Shown here: positions 37,243 through 47,645 of the stretch, piece by piece | Layout: every line of letters starts with the position of its first letter | Position numbering within the stretch: the first letter of the stretch is position 1 | Origin: Francisella frigiditurris | GTDB lineage: Bacteria; Pseudomonadota; Gammaproteobacteria; Francisellales; Francisellaceae | Length of the DNA: 64,000 nucleotides | Assembly (NCBI RefSeq): GCF_001880225.1 | Contig: NZ_CP009654.1 | Span: forward strand, 1,615,001 to 1,679,000 | Direction of reading: 5' to 3' | Program-made: the position numbers and the translations under genes | The notes under the pieces: model-generated | Told to the model about the DNA's origin: nothing | The model's input: only the letters and a program-made list of their open reading frames with translations | Databases searched by the model: none

Positions 37243-37296
37243 CCAAAATACTCCAGTAGATATTTTTATATAATTTACAAATTCTATATTTTACAA

Positions 37297-39087
37297 CTAT
37301 CTTAATCTATTTATTAAGAACTTTAACTCCATTTTTTCAACTTCTGTTAAAACAGGCTGCTGTCTTAAATAAATTAATCGCCCTTTTACACTATTTTTTT
37401 CTATTCTTCTAAGCATGTTTTCAACTTCTTTTTCATAGTCTTCCGTATTATCTTTAAAACTACTGTTCTCAAGACCAAAACCCAATAACTCAAAAAAATA
37501 TTCTCTATATTCAGAATAACTTTCTGTTAACATCTGAATTAAAGCAACTACTTCTATATTTATATATAAGTCATCTTTTAAAATTTTCAAGCATTTACTT
37601 AGAATATCTAGGTTCTCAGAGTTAGGTAAGATATCAAATTCTTTTTCATTTACTATTTTTTTAAATAAATCTAGATTTGTAAAAAGTTCAGATATTACTC
37701 TTTGCTCTAAAGTTATATTCTTTGTTAACTTCTGTTTTCTAACAACATTAAGTTGATGATGCTCTTTTCTTTCTCTTTTACTAATTAATTGCTTTAACTG
37801 ATCCGCTGAAAATCCTAATTTATCAGCAATAGTTACAAGTATACTTTCGGAATATATATTAGCACCAACCTCAGAGAAGAATTCTTTCATGCTTTCAGCA
37901 ACTTCTAACTTATCTTCAGCTTTTTTAAGATCTCTATTACCAAGGAAGGTTTGTACTAAGAAATCAGCAACATGAAGAGCATCCCCTAGCTTTTCTTTAA
38001 AGCTCTCTAGTCCATACTCTTTTACATAATCATCAGGATCTTTATTATCTGGTAATACTAAAATTTTTAGTTTCTTATTTGCATCTAAAACTGGAAGTAT
38101 TAATTTAATTGTTCTAATAGCCGCACTTTTACCCGCATCATCACCATCAAAACATAAAATCACCGATGCTGTTTCTCTAAAGAGAATTTTTGCATGCTGA
38201 GGAGAAAATGCCGTTCCCAAAGTAGCAACAGCCTCATAAAAGCCATACTTTGCCAACCCTACAACATCCATATATCCTTCAACCACAACAATTGAGCCAA
38301 TAGAACTAATTTCCTTCCTCTTTTGCCTATATTCATATAAGCCGTATAAAACTGAACTCTTTTGGAAAACTATACTTTCAGGAGAATTTATATACTTAAC
38401 ACCATCTTCATTATCGATAACTCTTCCACCATAGCCTATAACTCGCCCTTGAATATTCCTTATAGGGAACATTATTCTAGATCGAAACCTATCATAAACC
38501 TTACCATTATCATTTCTAATTGCTAAACCTGTTTCAATAACAATATCTGTTGTCACATTAGCTTTATTTGCAAAATTACAAATACCATTCCAATCATCAG
38601 TAGCATATCCAATATTAAAAAAATTCGCTATTTTGCCATCTATTCCTCTAGCCTTTAGATAACTTATAGCCTTTTCCTTTGTATTTGAGTTCATCAAATT
38701 CCAACGATAGTACTTTGAGCTAATATCTAAGAAGCTTAAACACTGATTATAAATCTTTTCTTTTTGCTGATCTTCTTCAGAAAAATTTTCATACTCAACA
38801 GATCTACCTACGATATTAGATAAACTTTCAATAGCATCTACAAAATCTAGATTATTTATTTTCTTAATAAAAGTAAGAGCATCCCCAGATTCTTGACAAC
38901 CAAAACAATGAAAAAATCCTTTAGATGGATTAACAAAAAAAGAAGGGGTTTTTTCATTATGAAAGGGACAGCAACCTTTATAACTTTTTCCAGATTTTTT
39001 TAGATTAACAAACCTAGATATAACATCAACTATGTCTGCGGAAGAAATTAGCTCTTTTATAAACTGAGTTGATATTTTTTTTGCCAT
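37297..39087 (-). CDS. dnaG: DNA primase DnaG
   Basis: A 596-aa primase. The N-terminal zinc finger is KGCCPFHNEKTPSFFVNP...FHCFGC (about residues 37-65). The TOPRIM domain has VVEGYMDVVGLAKYG and CFDGDDAGKSAAIRT. A C-terminal helicase-interaction region follows from about residue 440. It synthesises Okazaki-fragment primers on the lagging strand. It lies between yqeY and rpoD. Confidence 0.97.
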   Translation of the reverse strand: MAKKISTQFIKELISSADIVDVISRFVNLKKSGKSYKGCCPFHNEKTPSFFVNPSKGFFHCFGCQESGDALTFIKKINNLDFVDAIESLSNIVGRSVEYENFSEEDQQKEKIYNQCLSFLDISSKYYRWNLMNSNTKEKAISYLKARGIDGKIANFFNIGYATDDWNGICNFANKANVTTDIVIETGLAIRNDNGKVYDRFRSRIMFPIRNIQGRVIGYGGRVIDNEDGVKYINSPESIVFQKSSVLYGLYEYRQKRKEISSIGSIVVVEGYMDVVGLAKYGFYEAVATLGTAFSPQHAKILFRETASVILCFDGDDAGKSAAIRTIKLILPVLDANKKLKILVLPDNKDPDDYVKEYGLESFKEKLGDALHVADFLVQTFLGNRDLKKAEDKLEVAESMKEFFSEVGANIYSESILVTIADKLGFSADQLKQLISKRERKEHHQLNVVRKQKLTKNITLEQRVISELFTNLDLFKKIVNEKEFDILPNSENLDILSKCLKILKDDLYINIEVVALIQMLTESYSEYREYFFELLGFGLENSSFKDNTEDYEKEVENMLRRIEKNSVKGRLIYLRQQPVLTEVEKMELKFLINRLR

Positions 39088-39103
39088 AAATTTAGAATAC
39101 TAA

Positions 39104-39547
39104 TTAAGAAAGATTAGATTTTACAATAGCGCTAACTTTACCCATATCTGTTCTTCCTGCAATTTCTTTCTTTATTAAAGCCATAATTTTACCCATCTCT
39201 TTTATAGATGACGCTCCAACCGACTCAATTGCTTTTTGGATAATTATAACTACTTCATCATCAGTAAGTTGTTTAGGCATATATTCTTCTAATATCTCAA
39301 TCTCTTTTTTTTCAGTATTAGCAAGCTCTTGTCGACCTGCTTGCATATATTGACTATATGAATCCTGCCTTTGCTTGATCATTTTAGAAATAACAGCAAT
39401 AACAACCTCATCAGTAATTTCAATTTTTTCATCAATTTGTCTTTGCTTAATCGCAGCTATTGCCATTCGTATTGTTGTAAGCCTATCTTTATCTTTAGCT
39501 TTCATAGACTCTTTCATATCTTGAGTTAATTGATTAAAAATTGACAT
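39104..39547 (-). CDS. yqeY: GatB/YqeY domain protein
   Basis: A 147-aa helical protein. It shows the YqeY signature (LTTIRMAIAAIKQRQID, QDSYSQYMQAGRQELANTEKKEIEILEEYMPKQL, GKIMALIKKEIAGRTDMGKVS). Its role is unclear; some members bind tRNA. It is between rpsU and dnaG, the position it holds in many proteobacteria. Confidence 0.92.
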   Translation of the reverse strand: MSIFNQLTQDMKESMKAKDKDRLTTIRMAIAAIKQRQIDEKIEITDEVVIAVISKMIKQRQDSYSQYMQAGRQELANTEKKEIEILEEYMPKQLTDDEVVIIIQKAIESVGASSIKEMGKIMALIKKEIAGRTDMGKVSAIVKSNLS

Positions 39548-39629
39548 ATAAATATTGATTTCCTAAATAATACAAATTAAATAAAAGTGATTTTGAAGGG
39601 AAAGCTCCCTCCAAACATTAGATAAAAAA

Positions 39630-39827
39630 TTACCTTCCAGCAATTATATTGCTTTTATGATCTCTTTTCACAGCTGCAGCTTTTTTTCTTTTACGAGCCC
39701 AAGTTGGCTTTTCAAAGTATTCTCTGCGACGAAGTTCAGATACAATTCCTGCTTTTTCACAAGATCTTTTGAATCTTCTTAGAGCAACATCAAAAGGTTC
39801 TCTTTCTTTAACTCTAACGCTTGGCAT
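39630..39827 (-). CDS. rpsU: 30S ribosomal protein S21
   Basis: A 65-aa basic protein, [21 protein letters not shown] then [20 protein letters not shown] and a Lys/Arg-rich tail. It binds 16S rRNA near the anti-Shine-Dalgarno. It leads the rpsU-yqeY-dnaG-rpoD set, divergent from dacB across 204 bases. An AGGTGAG ribosome site precedes the ATG. Confidence 0.97.
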   Translation of the reverse strand: MPSVRVKEREPFDVALRRFKRSCEKAGIVSELRRREYFEKPTWARKRKKAAAVKRDHKSNIIAGR

Positions 39828-40031
39828 GCTTTCTCACCTCACTTAAATGCCTTTTATAAAGTTTTGTAAAACAGCTAAAACTGCTATATAAATTTTTATG
39901 AAGCCCAATTGTAACATATAACCACTAAAAAGAAAACTCCACATAAATTAAATAACAAAGTGCCTATATTTATAGTATTTGAAGTGCTATTATTTCGGAT
40001 ATGTGACTCATTAAAACCTTTATAGCTCTGA

Positions 40032-41435
40032 ATGAATAAATTTAGCAAACTTATTGTATACGTTCTTCTTATTATTCTGAGCATTAGCTTTTCTTTTGCC
40101 TCTACTCGTAGTGAAGTTCAATATTTAGTTAAAAAGTATAATTTAGGAGATGCTAAAATAGGTCTTGCTGCTCAAAGAACTATGAATGGTCAAAATTTAT
40201 ATAGCTATGCTCAAGATAGACCATTGAAGCCAGCTAGTAATAATAAAGTTTTCACTATGGCCGCAGCTCTTTTTGCAATTCCGAGTGACTTTACATTTGA
40301 TACAACTATAAATTACCCTTCAAGCAAAGTTAAAAATGGCATTCTTTACGGTGATATGTACATAAAATTCTCTGGAAACCCTGCTTTAACAGGTGGACAG
40401 CTAGCAAGCCTTATAAAGAGAATAAAAACAGAAAAAGGAATTAAATCTATAACTGGAGATGTTTATCTTGTAGGTGTATTCTCAGGACCATATATACCTG
40501 AAGGATGGTCTGCAGAGGACCAAACTTTTTGTTATGGTGCTCCTGCTTCTAGCTTTACCATAAATAGAAACTGTTTAGTTATCAAACTAGCTAAAAATCC
40601 AAATAGTTTAAATACTAGGGTAATTGGCCTAAGTAATGATTCAAATATCGATATAAAAAATACTACTCAATACACTAGCTCTAATAAAACAATCTCGATT
40701 TTCATGGATGATAATAATGTTTTATATCTTAAAGGTTATTTATCTAGAACAGCTGAGAAAATGTTCAAGCTAGCTATTAAAAATCCAGCTCTAAAAACTT
40801 TAGATACTGTTAATGATTTTATGAATTCTTATGGAATCAAACATAATAAAGTATCTCTTACTAACTCTATACCTTCTGATTACACAATTCAGTTAGAAAC
40901 ACATTCCAGCACTATTGGTGGTTTTATTGATCAAACTCTAAAACATTCTGATAATTTATATGCTGAAACCATACTTAATACTATTGGTTACAAATATAAA
41001 GGCATTGGATCCACAGCAGTTGGTGTTAGCTCAGTACAAGATATATTACGTAAAAAATTAAACCTAGATACCTCAGATTTAGTAATGTATGATGGGTCAG
41101 GCTTATCACACTTAGATCATGTTACGCCTTTATTCATGGTTAATTTTTTAACTAAAACATTTAATAGTCCTGTCGGCAAGAAATTCTATAACTATCTACC
41201 AGCTTCTGGTATGAATGGAACCATATCTTATAGAATGGGTGGTAAATTACTTGGAAGAGTACATGCAAAAACGGGAACTTTAAAAGGTGTTTCTTCTTTA
41301 TCTGGTTATGTTTTAACTGCTAAAAATCATAGAATTAGCTTTACTATTATATTAAATGATTTGAAAACCTCTGATAGAAATAATGCTCGCAGATTCCAAG
41401 ATAAAGTTGTAGAAGTTTTTTATAGAAATTTATAA
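40032..41435 (+). CDS. dacB: D-alanyl-D-alanine carboxypeptidase/endopeptidase (PBP4 type)
   Basis: A 467-aa penicillin-binding protein of the S13 family with a signal peptide (VYVLLIILSISFSFA). The three catalytic motifs are visible: S-x-x-K in KPASNNKVFTM, S-D-N in KHSDNLYAE and K-T-G in HAKTGTLKGV. It trims or cleaves peptide cross-links in the periplasm. It shares one base with the following lipoprotein gene, so they form a transcript. Confidence 0.94.
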   Translation: MNKFSKLIVYVLLIILSISFSFASTRSEVQYLVKKYNLGDAKIGLAAQRTMNGQNLYSYAQDRPLKPASNNKVFTMAAALFAIPSDFTFDTTINYPSSKVKNGILYGDMYIKFSGNPALTGGQLASLIKRIKTEKGIKSITGDVYLVGVFSGPYIPEGWSAEDQTFCYGAPASSFTINRNCLVIKLAKNPNSLNTRVIGLSNDSNIDIKNTTQYTSSNKTISIFMDDNNVLYLKGYLSRTAEKMFKLAIKNPALKTLDTVNDFMNSYGIKHNKVSLTNSIPSDYTIQLETHSSTIGGFIDQTLKHSDNLYAETILNTIGYKYKGIGSTAVGVSSVQDILRKKLNLDTSDLVMYDGSGLSHLDHVTPLFMVNFLTKTFNSPVGKKFYNYLPASGMNGTISYRMGGKLLGRVHAKTGTLKGVSSLSGYVLTAKNHRISFTIILNDLKTSDRNNARRFQDKVVEVFYRNL

Positions 41436-42061
41436 TGCTTATGATTAAAAGAAAATATTTACTTAAAACTACTTTTATTATTTGTGCTTTAATAGCCTTA
41501 TCCTCTTGTGCATCAAAGCCTCCTTCAAATATAAATAACGCTTGCTCAATCATTCATGAATACCCTGATTGGTATTATGACATGCTTGATTCTTATAATA
41601 GGTGGGGAGTTCCATTAAATATACAAATGGCTTTTATAAGACAAGAATCTTCTTTTAGGGAAGGTGCTAAACCTCCTATGCAATATTGGATGGGCTTTAT
41701 TCCTGTTGGCCGTGCATCATCAGCATATGGATATGCTCAAGCTTTAGATGGAACTTGGGATCACTATAAAAAAGAAACTAAGCAATCTTTTGTTAGTAGA
41801 AGTAGTTTTAGTGATTCTGTTGATTTTATTGGCTGGTATTTAAATAATGTTCACAATAAAACAGGCATAAGTAAAACTGATGCTTATAATTTATACTTAG
41901 CATATCATGAAGGGATAGGTGGATATAAAAAAGGAAGTCATAGAAATAATTCATTCCTACTAAACTATGCTAAGAAAACAGCTGATGTCGCTAGTAAATA
42001 CTCAGTACAATTAAAGAACTGTCCAGTTCCTAGAAAACCAATCCTTTCTTATATTTTTTAG
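41435..42061 (+). CDS. lytic transglycosylase-like (SLT) lipoprotein, copy 2
   Basis: A 208-aa lipoprotein (lipobox L-S-S-C at about residue 26) with an SLT-type core: VPLNIQMAFIRQESSF with the likely catalytic Glu, SSAYGYAQALDGTWD and NLYLAYHEGIGGYKKGS. It pairs with the dacB gene, suggesting joint action on the wall. A homologue lies 7 kb away at 34268-34840. The start at 41435 overlaps the dacB stop; an ATG two codons later is possible. Confidence 0.8.
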   Translation: MLMIKRKYLLKTTFIICALIALSSCASKPPSNINNACSIIHEYPDWYYDMLDSYNRWGVPLNIQMAFIRQESSFREGAKPPMQYWMGFIPVGRASSAYGYAQALDGTWDHYKKETKQSFVSRSSFSDSVDFIGWYLNNVHNKTGISKTDAYNLYLAYHEGIGGYKKGSHRNNSFLLNYAKKTADVASKYSVQLKNCPVPRKPILSYIF

Positions 42062-42074
42062 TTAAGGCTACCAA

Positions 42075-42494
42075 GTGACAAACAAAAACAGTTTTAAATT
42101 AATAACTAATATAAGATGGTCAGATACAGATAAGTATGGGCATGTAAATAATGGAAAATATTTTGATTATTTTGAAGAAGCAAGAACTACATGGGTATAT
42201 CAAACTCCAGCATTAATACAATGGGCAAAAAAAAATACTATACAACTGGTAATATCTGAACAATGCTGTAACTATAAAATTCCTCTTACTCATCCAAACA
42301 AATTAGAAGTTTCTCAAACAGTAATTAAATGTGGTGCTGCAAGTATAGAGCTGAACTACGAAATAAAAATTTTTGGCTCTAATGAGATAGCAACAGCAGC
42401 TCGCGTAAAACTAGCATGTTATAATGCTACGACAGGCAGATTACATAAGCTTCCAAAGGAAATAAAGGATTATTTACTAGAAAATGATAAATAA
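42075..42494 (+). CDS. acyl-CoA thioesterase family protein (hotdog fold)
   Basis: A 139-aa protein with the 4HBT motif: [27 protein letters not shown] contains the catalytic Asp in DTDKYGHV and the glycine-Asn helix. It likely hydrolyses a short acyl-CoA or acyl-ACP. The start is GTG at 42075, with AAGG upstream. It overlaps the following ttcA-like gene by 11 bases. Confidence 0.8.
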   Translation: MTNKNSFKLITNIRWSDTDKYGHVNNGKYFDYFEEARTTWVYQTPALIQWAKKNTIQLVISEQCCNYKIPLTHPNKLEVSQTVIKCGAASIELNYEIKIFGSNEIATAARVKLACYNATTGRLHKLPKEIKDYLLENDK

Positions 42495-43284
42495 CGATCA
42501 GCTAGACTTAAAAAAGTTAGAAAAACAAATAATTAGAAAAACTGCTCAAGCTATCAATCAATATAATATGATTGAAGAAAATGACAAGATTATGGTTTGT
42601 CTATCAGGAGGCAAAGATTCATATTGTTTATTAGAAATATTATTACTATTACAACAAAAAGCTCCAATAAAGTTTGATATTATTGCTGTCAACCTCGATC
42701 AAAAGCAGCCAGGTTTCCCAGAAGAAGTTTTACCAAATTATCTAAAACAGAAGAATGTTGAATATCATATTATAGAAAGGGATACATATAGTGTTGTAAA
42801 AAGCGTAATTCCAGAAGGTAAAACCACTTGTGGATTATGTTCTAGAATGCGTCGAGGTATACTATATGACTTTGCAGAAGAACATAATGTAACGAAAATT
42901 GCATTAGGTCACCATCGTGATGATATTATAGAAACATTCTTCTTAAACTTATTTTATAATGGCTCTATTAAATCCATGCCTCCAAAGCTTCTTAGTGATG
43001 ATAAGAGAAACATTGTAATACGACCATTATCATTCGTTTCTGAAACAGAAACATCAGAATATGCTAAGCTTAAAAACTTCCCAATAATTCCATGCAACCT
43101 TTGTGGATCTCAAGACAATTTACAAAGAGTTCTTATTAAAGATATGCTTAATAGATGGGAAGAAAAGAATCCTGATCGAAAAAATGTTATATTTAAAGCA
43201 TTATCTAATATTTCTCCATCACAAATGTTAGATAAAGAACTTTTTGATTTTTTTAATATTTCTACAACAGAAATTAGGAGATAG
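42484..43284 (+). CDS. ttcA: tRNA 2-thiocytidine biosynthesis TtcA-like protein (copy 2)
   Basis: A 266-aa PP-loop thiolase. [40 protein letters not shown] and [11 protein letters not shown] match the other TtcA protein at 11900, though identity is moderate. Both keep the four cluster cysteines, so both may be active, perhaps on different tRNA sites. The gene is packed between a thioesterase and the FKBP gene, with an overlap at each end if the longer FKBP start is used. Confidence 0.9.
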   Translation: MINNDQLDLKKLEKQIIRKTAQAINQYNMIEENDKIMVCLSGGKDSYCLLEILLLLQQKAPIKFDIIAVNLDQKQPGFPEEVLPNYLKQKNVEYHIIERDTYSVVKSVIPEGKTTCGLCSRMRRGILYDFAEEHNVTKIALGHHRDDIIETFFLNLFYNGSIKSMPPKLLSDDKRNIVIRPLSFVSETETSEYAKLKNFPIIPCNLCGSQDNLQRVLIKDMLNRWEEKNPDRKNVIFKALSNISPSQMLDKELFDFFNISTTEIRR

Positions 43285-43288
43285 TCTT

Positions 43289-44011
43289 ATGAAAATATCG
43301 AACAAACTACTGTTAACTTTAATTTTATCATCTTTTGGAGCCTCTGCTTTCGCTGCTGACAGCAACACCACTCAAGCTAGTAAGGAAAGTAGCTATTCAT
43401 TAGGTTATAGCATAGGAACTGGCATTGCTAGACAAAGTTTAGATACTGATGACGACAGCCTAATACAAGGCTATAGTGATGCTCTAAATAATGCGCCTCC
43501 TAAACTATCTAAATCTCAAATAAGAGAAAACCTATCTGACTTAAAGAAAAAAATTAGAAGTGGACAAGTCTCCTTAGCTGAAGAAAACCTTAAATACTCT
43601 ACAGAGTTCATGGAACAAATAGCTAAAATAGATAATATCATCAAAGTAGATGATGGAATTTATTATCAAATGCTTAAACAAGGAGATGGTAAAAAACCTA
43701 AAAGTAACAGTCAAGTTACCATAGACTACAAAGGTACCACTCCAGTTATATCTTATGAAAAAAATAAGCTTGTATTAAATGATATTAAAGAAGGAAAACT
43801 CGTTGGTAGCACTTTTGACTCTAACAAAAACATGACATTCCCCCTTCAAAACCTAATTGAATGTTGGAAAGATGCTATTCCTAAAATACCTACAGGATCA
43901 AAATTTATACTTTACTGTGCTCCTGATGTAGCCTATGGAGAAAGAGCACCTGCAACAATTGGCTCAAATCAAGCACTATCATTTGAAATAAATTTAAAAT
44001 CTTTTAAATAG
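43289..44011 (+). CDS. Mip-like FKBP-type peptidyl-prolyl isomerase
   Basis: A 240-aa exported PPIase. The signal peptide is MKISNKLLLTLILSSFGASAFA. A helical dimerisation region (residues about 30-110) precedes the FKBP domain with VTIDYKGT, GSTFDSN and APATIGSNQALSFEINL. It probably folds proteins in the periplasm, as Mip/FkpA do. The ATG at 43289 with AGGAGA upstream was preferred to an in-frame start at 43244. Confidence 0.88.
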   Translation: MKISNKLLLTLILSSFGASAFAADSNTTQASKESSYSLGYSIGTGIARQSLDTDDDSLIQGYSDALNNAPPKLSKSQIRENLSDLKKKIRSGQVSLAEENLKYSTEFMEQIAKIDNIIKVDDGIYYQMLKQGDGKKPKSNSQVTIDYKGTTPVISYEKNKLVLNDIKEGKLVGSTFDSNKNMTFPLQNLIECWKDAIPKIPTGSKFILYCAPDVAYGERAPATIGSNQALSFEINLKSFK

Positions 44012-44606
44012 TATTCCTTTTATCTGAAAATCTCTTATATATTTTATTTTGTGCCTGTTTAGCTGCAGCAATTACAAAAAATATTACATATACTAAGATT
44101 ATAATAGCTATGCTATTAGCTACTACCTTCCACAAAGGATTAATTGTCAAATCTATAAAGAAATAAGGATAATATCCTGAAAAATACCCATAACTATACA
44201 TATAAATCATATATATAACAGTGTATGTAACCAATACTATTAATACTTTATAAATCTTCACCCTTTCTTTTACGAAAAGAAAATAATCACACAAAAGATA
44301 TATTGGTAAAAAATAATGCTCCACTAAACTATAAGGTGTTTCATTTACTATACCTTTAGACAAAAGTAATGCAAATACAATATATGTAAGAGTTATTTGT
44401 GGTAAAACCATCAAAATATATTTATCACTAATACACTTAAAACAAACTAGAAACAGAACCAGAATGACCGATATGTTGCTTATATATGTAAATTGTGCAA
44501 ATACTTGGAAAATGTTAAAACCACTATCATAAATTGAATAACTAATCGCTAGTAAAGAAACACAAGCTACAACAAACCTTATAAAACTTAACCTAAAAAA
44601 ATTCAT
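44004..44606 (-). CDS. Pr6Pr family membrane protein
   Basis: A 200-aa protein with about six membrane segments. The pattern FTYISNISVILVLFLVCF and the later segments with conserved PLYLLCDYFLF (loop) fit the Pr6Pr family, whose function is unknown. It overlaps the end of the Mip-like gene by eight bases (convergent) and is one base downstream of ispB. Confidence 0.65.
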   Translation of the reverse strand: MNFFRLSFIRFVVACVSLLAISYSIYDSGFNIFQVFAQFTYISNISVILVLFLVCFKCISDKYILMVLPQITLTYIVFALLLSKGIVNETPYSLVEHYFLPIYLLCDYFLFVKERVKIYKVLIVLVTYTVIYMIYMYSYGYFSGYYPYFFIDLTINPLWKVVANSIAIIILVYVIFFVIAAAKQAQNKIYKRFSDKRNTI

Positions 44607-44607
44607 T

Positions 44608-45585
44608 TTAAGCCTTTCTATTTACAGCCAAATCACAAAGTAAAATCATTGCACTTTTATATTCCGTATCAGGCAAGAAATCAATTGCTTGCTTAGCTTT
44701 TTCTGCGTAGTCACAAGCAACTTTATAAGAATACTCTATAGCTCCACTTTGCTTAACTATTGAAACTATTTCTTCTATATTATAATCACCATTTTCAATA
44801 GCATTCTTTAAAACTTGTTGTTCTTCTTTTGAGACATTAGCTAATGCATAAATAGTTGGTAAAGTCATTTTACCTTCATCTAAATCATCACCAATATTCT
44901 TACCTAAACTTTCAGCATCTGAAATATAATCTAAAACATCATCTGCTATTTGGAAAGCATTACCTAAATATACACCGTACTGCTGAATCTGATTTCTTTT
45001 TTGTACAAAATCTTCTTTATCTAAAGCTAGAATACCTGCTAATTCACATGCCGCCTCAAAAAGCTTAGCTGTTTTACAGTAAATTACGTTCGTGTACCCT
45101 TCTTCATCTAAATTAATATTTCTAGCATTTAATAGCTGCAGAACCTCTCCCTCAGATATTTTATTTGTTGCATCAGCTAGTATTTGCATAATATGCATAT
45201 TATCTAGCTTAACCATCATCTGGAAAGATCTTGAATAAAGGAAATCCCCTGTTAAAACACTTGCTGCATTTCCAAAGACATTATTTGCAGTTTGACGCCC
45301 CCTTCTTAACTGAGAGTCATCAACCACATCATCATGTAATAAAGTTGCTGTATGTATAAATTCTATTATTGCTGCTGCTGCATAATGTTTTTGACCTTGG
45401 TAACCCATAGCTTTTGCAAACAACAAAACTAAAAGAGGCCTTAATCTTTTACCACCACTATTAATAATATATTGACTAATCTGATTGATAAGAACGACTT
45501 CAGAAGATAATGAATCGACAATCAATCGATCATTTTTTTCAATATCTTCTTTCATTAAATTTCTAATATCTTTTAAGCTTTTCAT
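44608..45585 (-). CDS. ispB: polyprenyl diphosphate synthase (IspB type)
   Basis: A 325-aa trans-prenyltransferase. Aspartate-rich motifs are LLHDDVVDDSQLRRG (first, DDxxD) and FQIADDVLDYISD (second). It extends farnesyl diphosphate to the octaprenyl side chain of ubiquinone, fitting with coq7 nearby. Chain length cannot be told with certainty from sequence. Confidence 0.94.
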   Translation of the reverse strand: MKSLKDIRNLMKEDIEKNDRLIVDSLSSEVVLINQISQYIINSGGKRLRPLLVLLFAKAMGYQGQKHYAAAAIIEFIHTATLLHDDVVDDSQLRRGRQTANNVFGNAASVLTGDFLYSRSFQMMVKLDNMHIMQILADATNKISEGEVLQLLNARNINLDEEGYTNVIYCKTAKLFEAACELAGILALDKEDFVQKRNQIQQYGVYLGNAFQIADDVLDYISDAESLGKNIGDDLDEGKMTLPTIYALANVSKEEQQVLKNAIENGDYNIEEIVSIVKQSGAIEYSYKVACDYAEKAKQAIDFLPDTEYKSAMILLCDLAVNRKA

Positions 45586-45654
45586 TAAGATTAAAAACAG
45601 TATGCAAAAATGTTTGTCTTAAAGGATAAAGCAGTATCTAGCATTAATCAATAA

Positions 45655-46212
45655 TTAGTTAATTTCAGGAGATGCTTCTTTAAGCACTTGAAATATTTGT
45701 CTGTAAGACTTTTTAGGCTTATTTTTTTCCATTTCTTTATGATGATTTCTTATTAATTGTCTTAAATTCTGTATATCTATTCCTGGAAATTCTTCTAAAA
45801 CTTGTTGAAGCATACTATCAGCAGTTTCTGTAGCCAATAAAGCTTCCCTAATATGCTCTAATCTATGAAAAACTAAATTAGCTTCTTTATTCTTATTTAC
45901 TAATTTACTATGAGCTTCCTGAATATCTTCTAGATTATCAACCTTCCTTAAAAGTTTACCAATAAATTGAATTTGCCTTTTTAAGGCTATTTTTTGCATA
46001 CTCCGTGCAGTAAGTATATTTTTCTTAAGATTTTCATCTATTGGTAATTTATCTAATTGAGTATTATTTAACTCCGTAAGCTCTCTCCCGAAATCTGTTA
46101 TTTCTAACATATCTCTTTTTATTTTAGACTTACTTTCTGACTGCCTATAATAGGCATTTTCTTCTTCCCATTCTTGTTGCTCTATTTGATCTAAGTCAAT
46201 GACCTTTCCCAT
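45655..46212 (-). CDS. darP: ribosome-associated protein DarP/YjgA
   Basis: A 185-aa helical, acidic-basic protein. SKSKIKRDMLEITDFGRELTEL and the LPIDENLKKNILTARSM region are DarP (YjgA) signatures, as is RQIQFIGKLLRKVD. It takes part in late 50S assembly. The start MGKVID at 46212 was preferred to an in-frame upstream start at 46272. It is divergent from glyA. Confidence 0.88.
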   Translation of the reverse strand: MGKVIDLDQIEQQEWEEENAYYRQSESKSKIKRDMLEITDFGRELTELNNTQLDKLPIDENLKKNILTARSMQKIALKRQIQFIGKLLRKVDNLEDIQEAHSKLVNKNKEANLVFHRLEHIREALLATETADSMLQQVLEEFPGIDIQNLRQLIRNHHKEMEKNKPKKSYRQIFQVLKEASPEIN

Positions 46213-46334
46213 AACCCAAATGCCTTTCAAAAACTTTTTATATATAAGAATATAAGATATAATTACGAACATCCAATTTATTTATATATTCACACTTATA
46301 TAATTTCAACACATATCATCAGGAGATAAATATA

Positions 46335-47588
46335 ATGTTTAGTTGGGATAAAAATAATTTAAAAAATACTGATTCAGAAATTTTCAAAGCTATTCAATTA
46401 GAAGTAAAAAGACAACATGAACATGTAGAATTAATTGCTTCTGAAAACTATGCTAGTCCAGCTGTGATGGAAGCACAAGGATCTCAACTAACAAACAAGT
46501 ATGCTGAAGGTTATCATGGTAAAAGATATTATGGTGGTTGTGAGTATGTAGATATCGCAGAAGAGCTAGCTGTTGAAAGAGCTAAAGAGCTTTTTGGCGT
46601 AGATTATGCAAATGTTCAGCCTCACTCTGGATCACAAGCAAATGCTGCTGTATATACTGCAGTATTAAAACCTGGTGATGTTGTATTAGGAATGGATCTA
46701 GGTGCTGGCGGGCACCTTACACATGGTTCTAAAGTGAACTTCTCTGGAAAACATTACGAATCTATTCAATATGGATTAGATGAGAAAGGTGATATTAACT
46801 ATGCTCAAGTTGCTCAACTAGCTAAAGAACATAAGCCTAAAATGATCATTGCAGGCTTCTCAGCATTTTCTGGAATTATTGATTGGGCAAAATTTAGAGA
46901 AATTGCTGATAGCGTTGATGCAGTATTAATGGCTGATATAGCTCATGTGGCTGGTCTTGTAGCTGCTGGACTATATCCTAATCCATTCCCGCATGTGCAT
47001 GTAGCTACAACTACTACACATAAAACTCTTAGAGGTCCTCGTGGTGGTCTTATCCTTTGTAACGATAATCCAGATTTAGCTAAAAAATTTCAATCTGCTA
47101 TATTCCCTGGTATTCAAGGCGGTCCTTTAATGCATGTTATTGCTGCTAAAGCAGTATCATTTAAAGAAGCTCTAAGACCAGAATTTAAAGAGTATCAAAA
47201 GCAAGTATTGAAAAATGCTAAAGCTTTAGAAAAAGCTCTTAAAGAAAGAAATATCAATATTATTTCTGGTGGTACACACAATCATTTATTACTTCTAGAT
47301 ATCACAAATACTGGTTTTTCAGGTAAAGATGCCGAAGCTGCTCTTGGTAGAGCAAATATTACAGTAAATAAAAACTCTATTCCTAACGATCCTCGTTCTC
47401 CTTTTGTAACAAGTGGATTAAGAATAGGAAGCCCTGCTATTACTACTCGTGGATTTAAAGAAGCTGAATGTGAGCAAGTTGCTAATTGGTTAGCAGATGT
47501 AGTATTTAATTGTGGTGATGAAAAAATAGAAAAAGAAACTGCTGCTAAAGTAGTTACTCTTTGTGACAAGTTCCCAGTTTATAAATAA
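46335..47588 (+). CDS. glyA: serine hydroxymethyltransferase
   Basis: A 417-aa PLP enzyme. [45 protein letters not shown] and the PLP lysine in [14 protein letters not shown] are diagnostic. It interconverts serine and glycine and feeds one-carbon units to purine and thymidylate synthesis. AGGAGA sits eight bases before the ATG. Confidence 0.98.
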   Translation: MFSWDKNNLKNTDSEIFKAIQLEVKRQHEHVELIASENYASPAVMEAQGSQLTNKYAEGYHGKRYYGGCEYVDIAEELAVERAKELFGVDYANVQPHSGSQANAAVYTAVLKPGDVVLGMDLGAGGHLTHGSKVNFSGKHYESIQYGLDEKGDINYAQVAQLAKEHKPKMIIAGFSAFSGIIDWAKFREIADSVDAVLMADIAHVAGLVAAGLYPNPFPHVHVATTTTHKTLRGPRGGLILCNDNPDLAKKFQSAIFPGIQGGPLMHVIAAKAVSFKEALRPEFKEYQKQVLKNAKALEKALKERNINIISGGTHNHLLLLDITNTGFSGKDAEAALGRANITVNKNSIPNDPRSPFVTSGLRIGSPAITTRGFKEAECEQVANWLADVVFNCGDEKIEKETAAKVVTLCDKFPVYK

Positions 47589-47645
47589 ATTCTATAAGTC
47601 TATATATTTTCTTAATTTTTTCTTATTAAGAAATTGGGAAAGGTT

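Noticed and set aside
39896-40084. 62-aa minus-strand ORF between rpsU and dacB
   Set aside because: It overlaps the dacB start and has no ribosome site or family features; the region is better explained as the divergent promoter area of rpsU and dacB.
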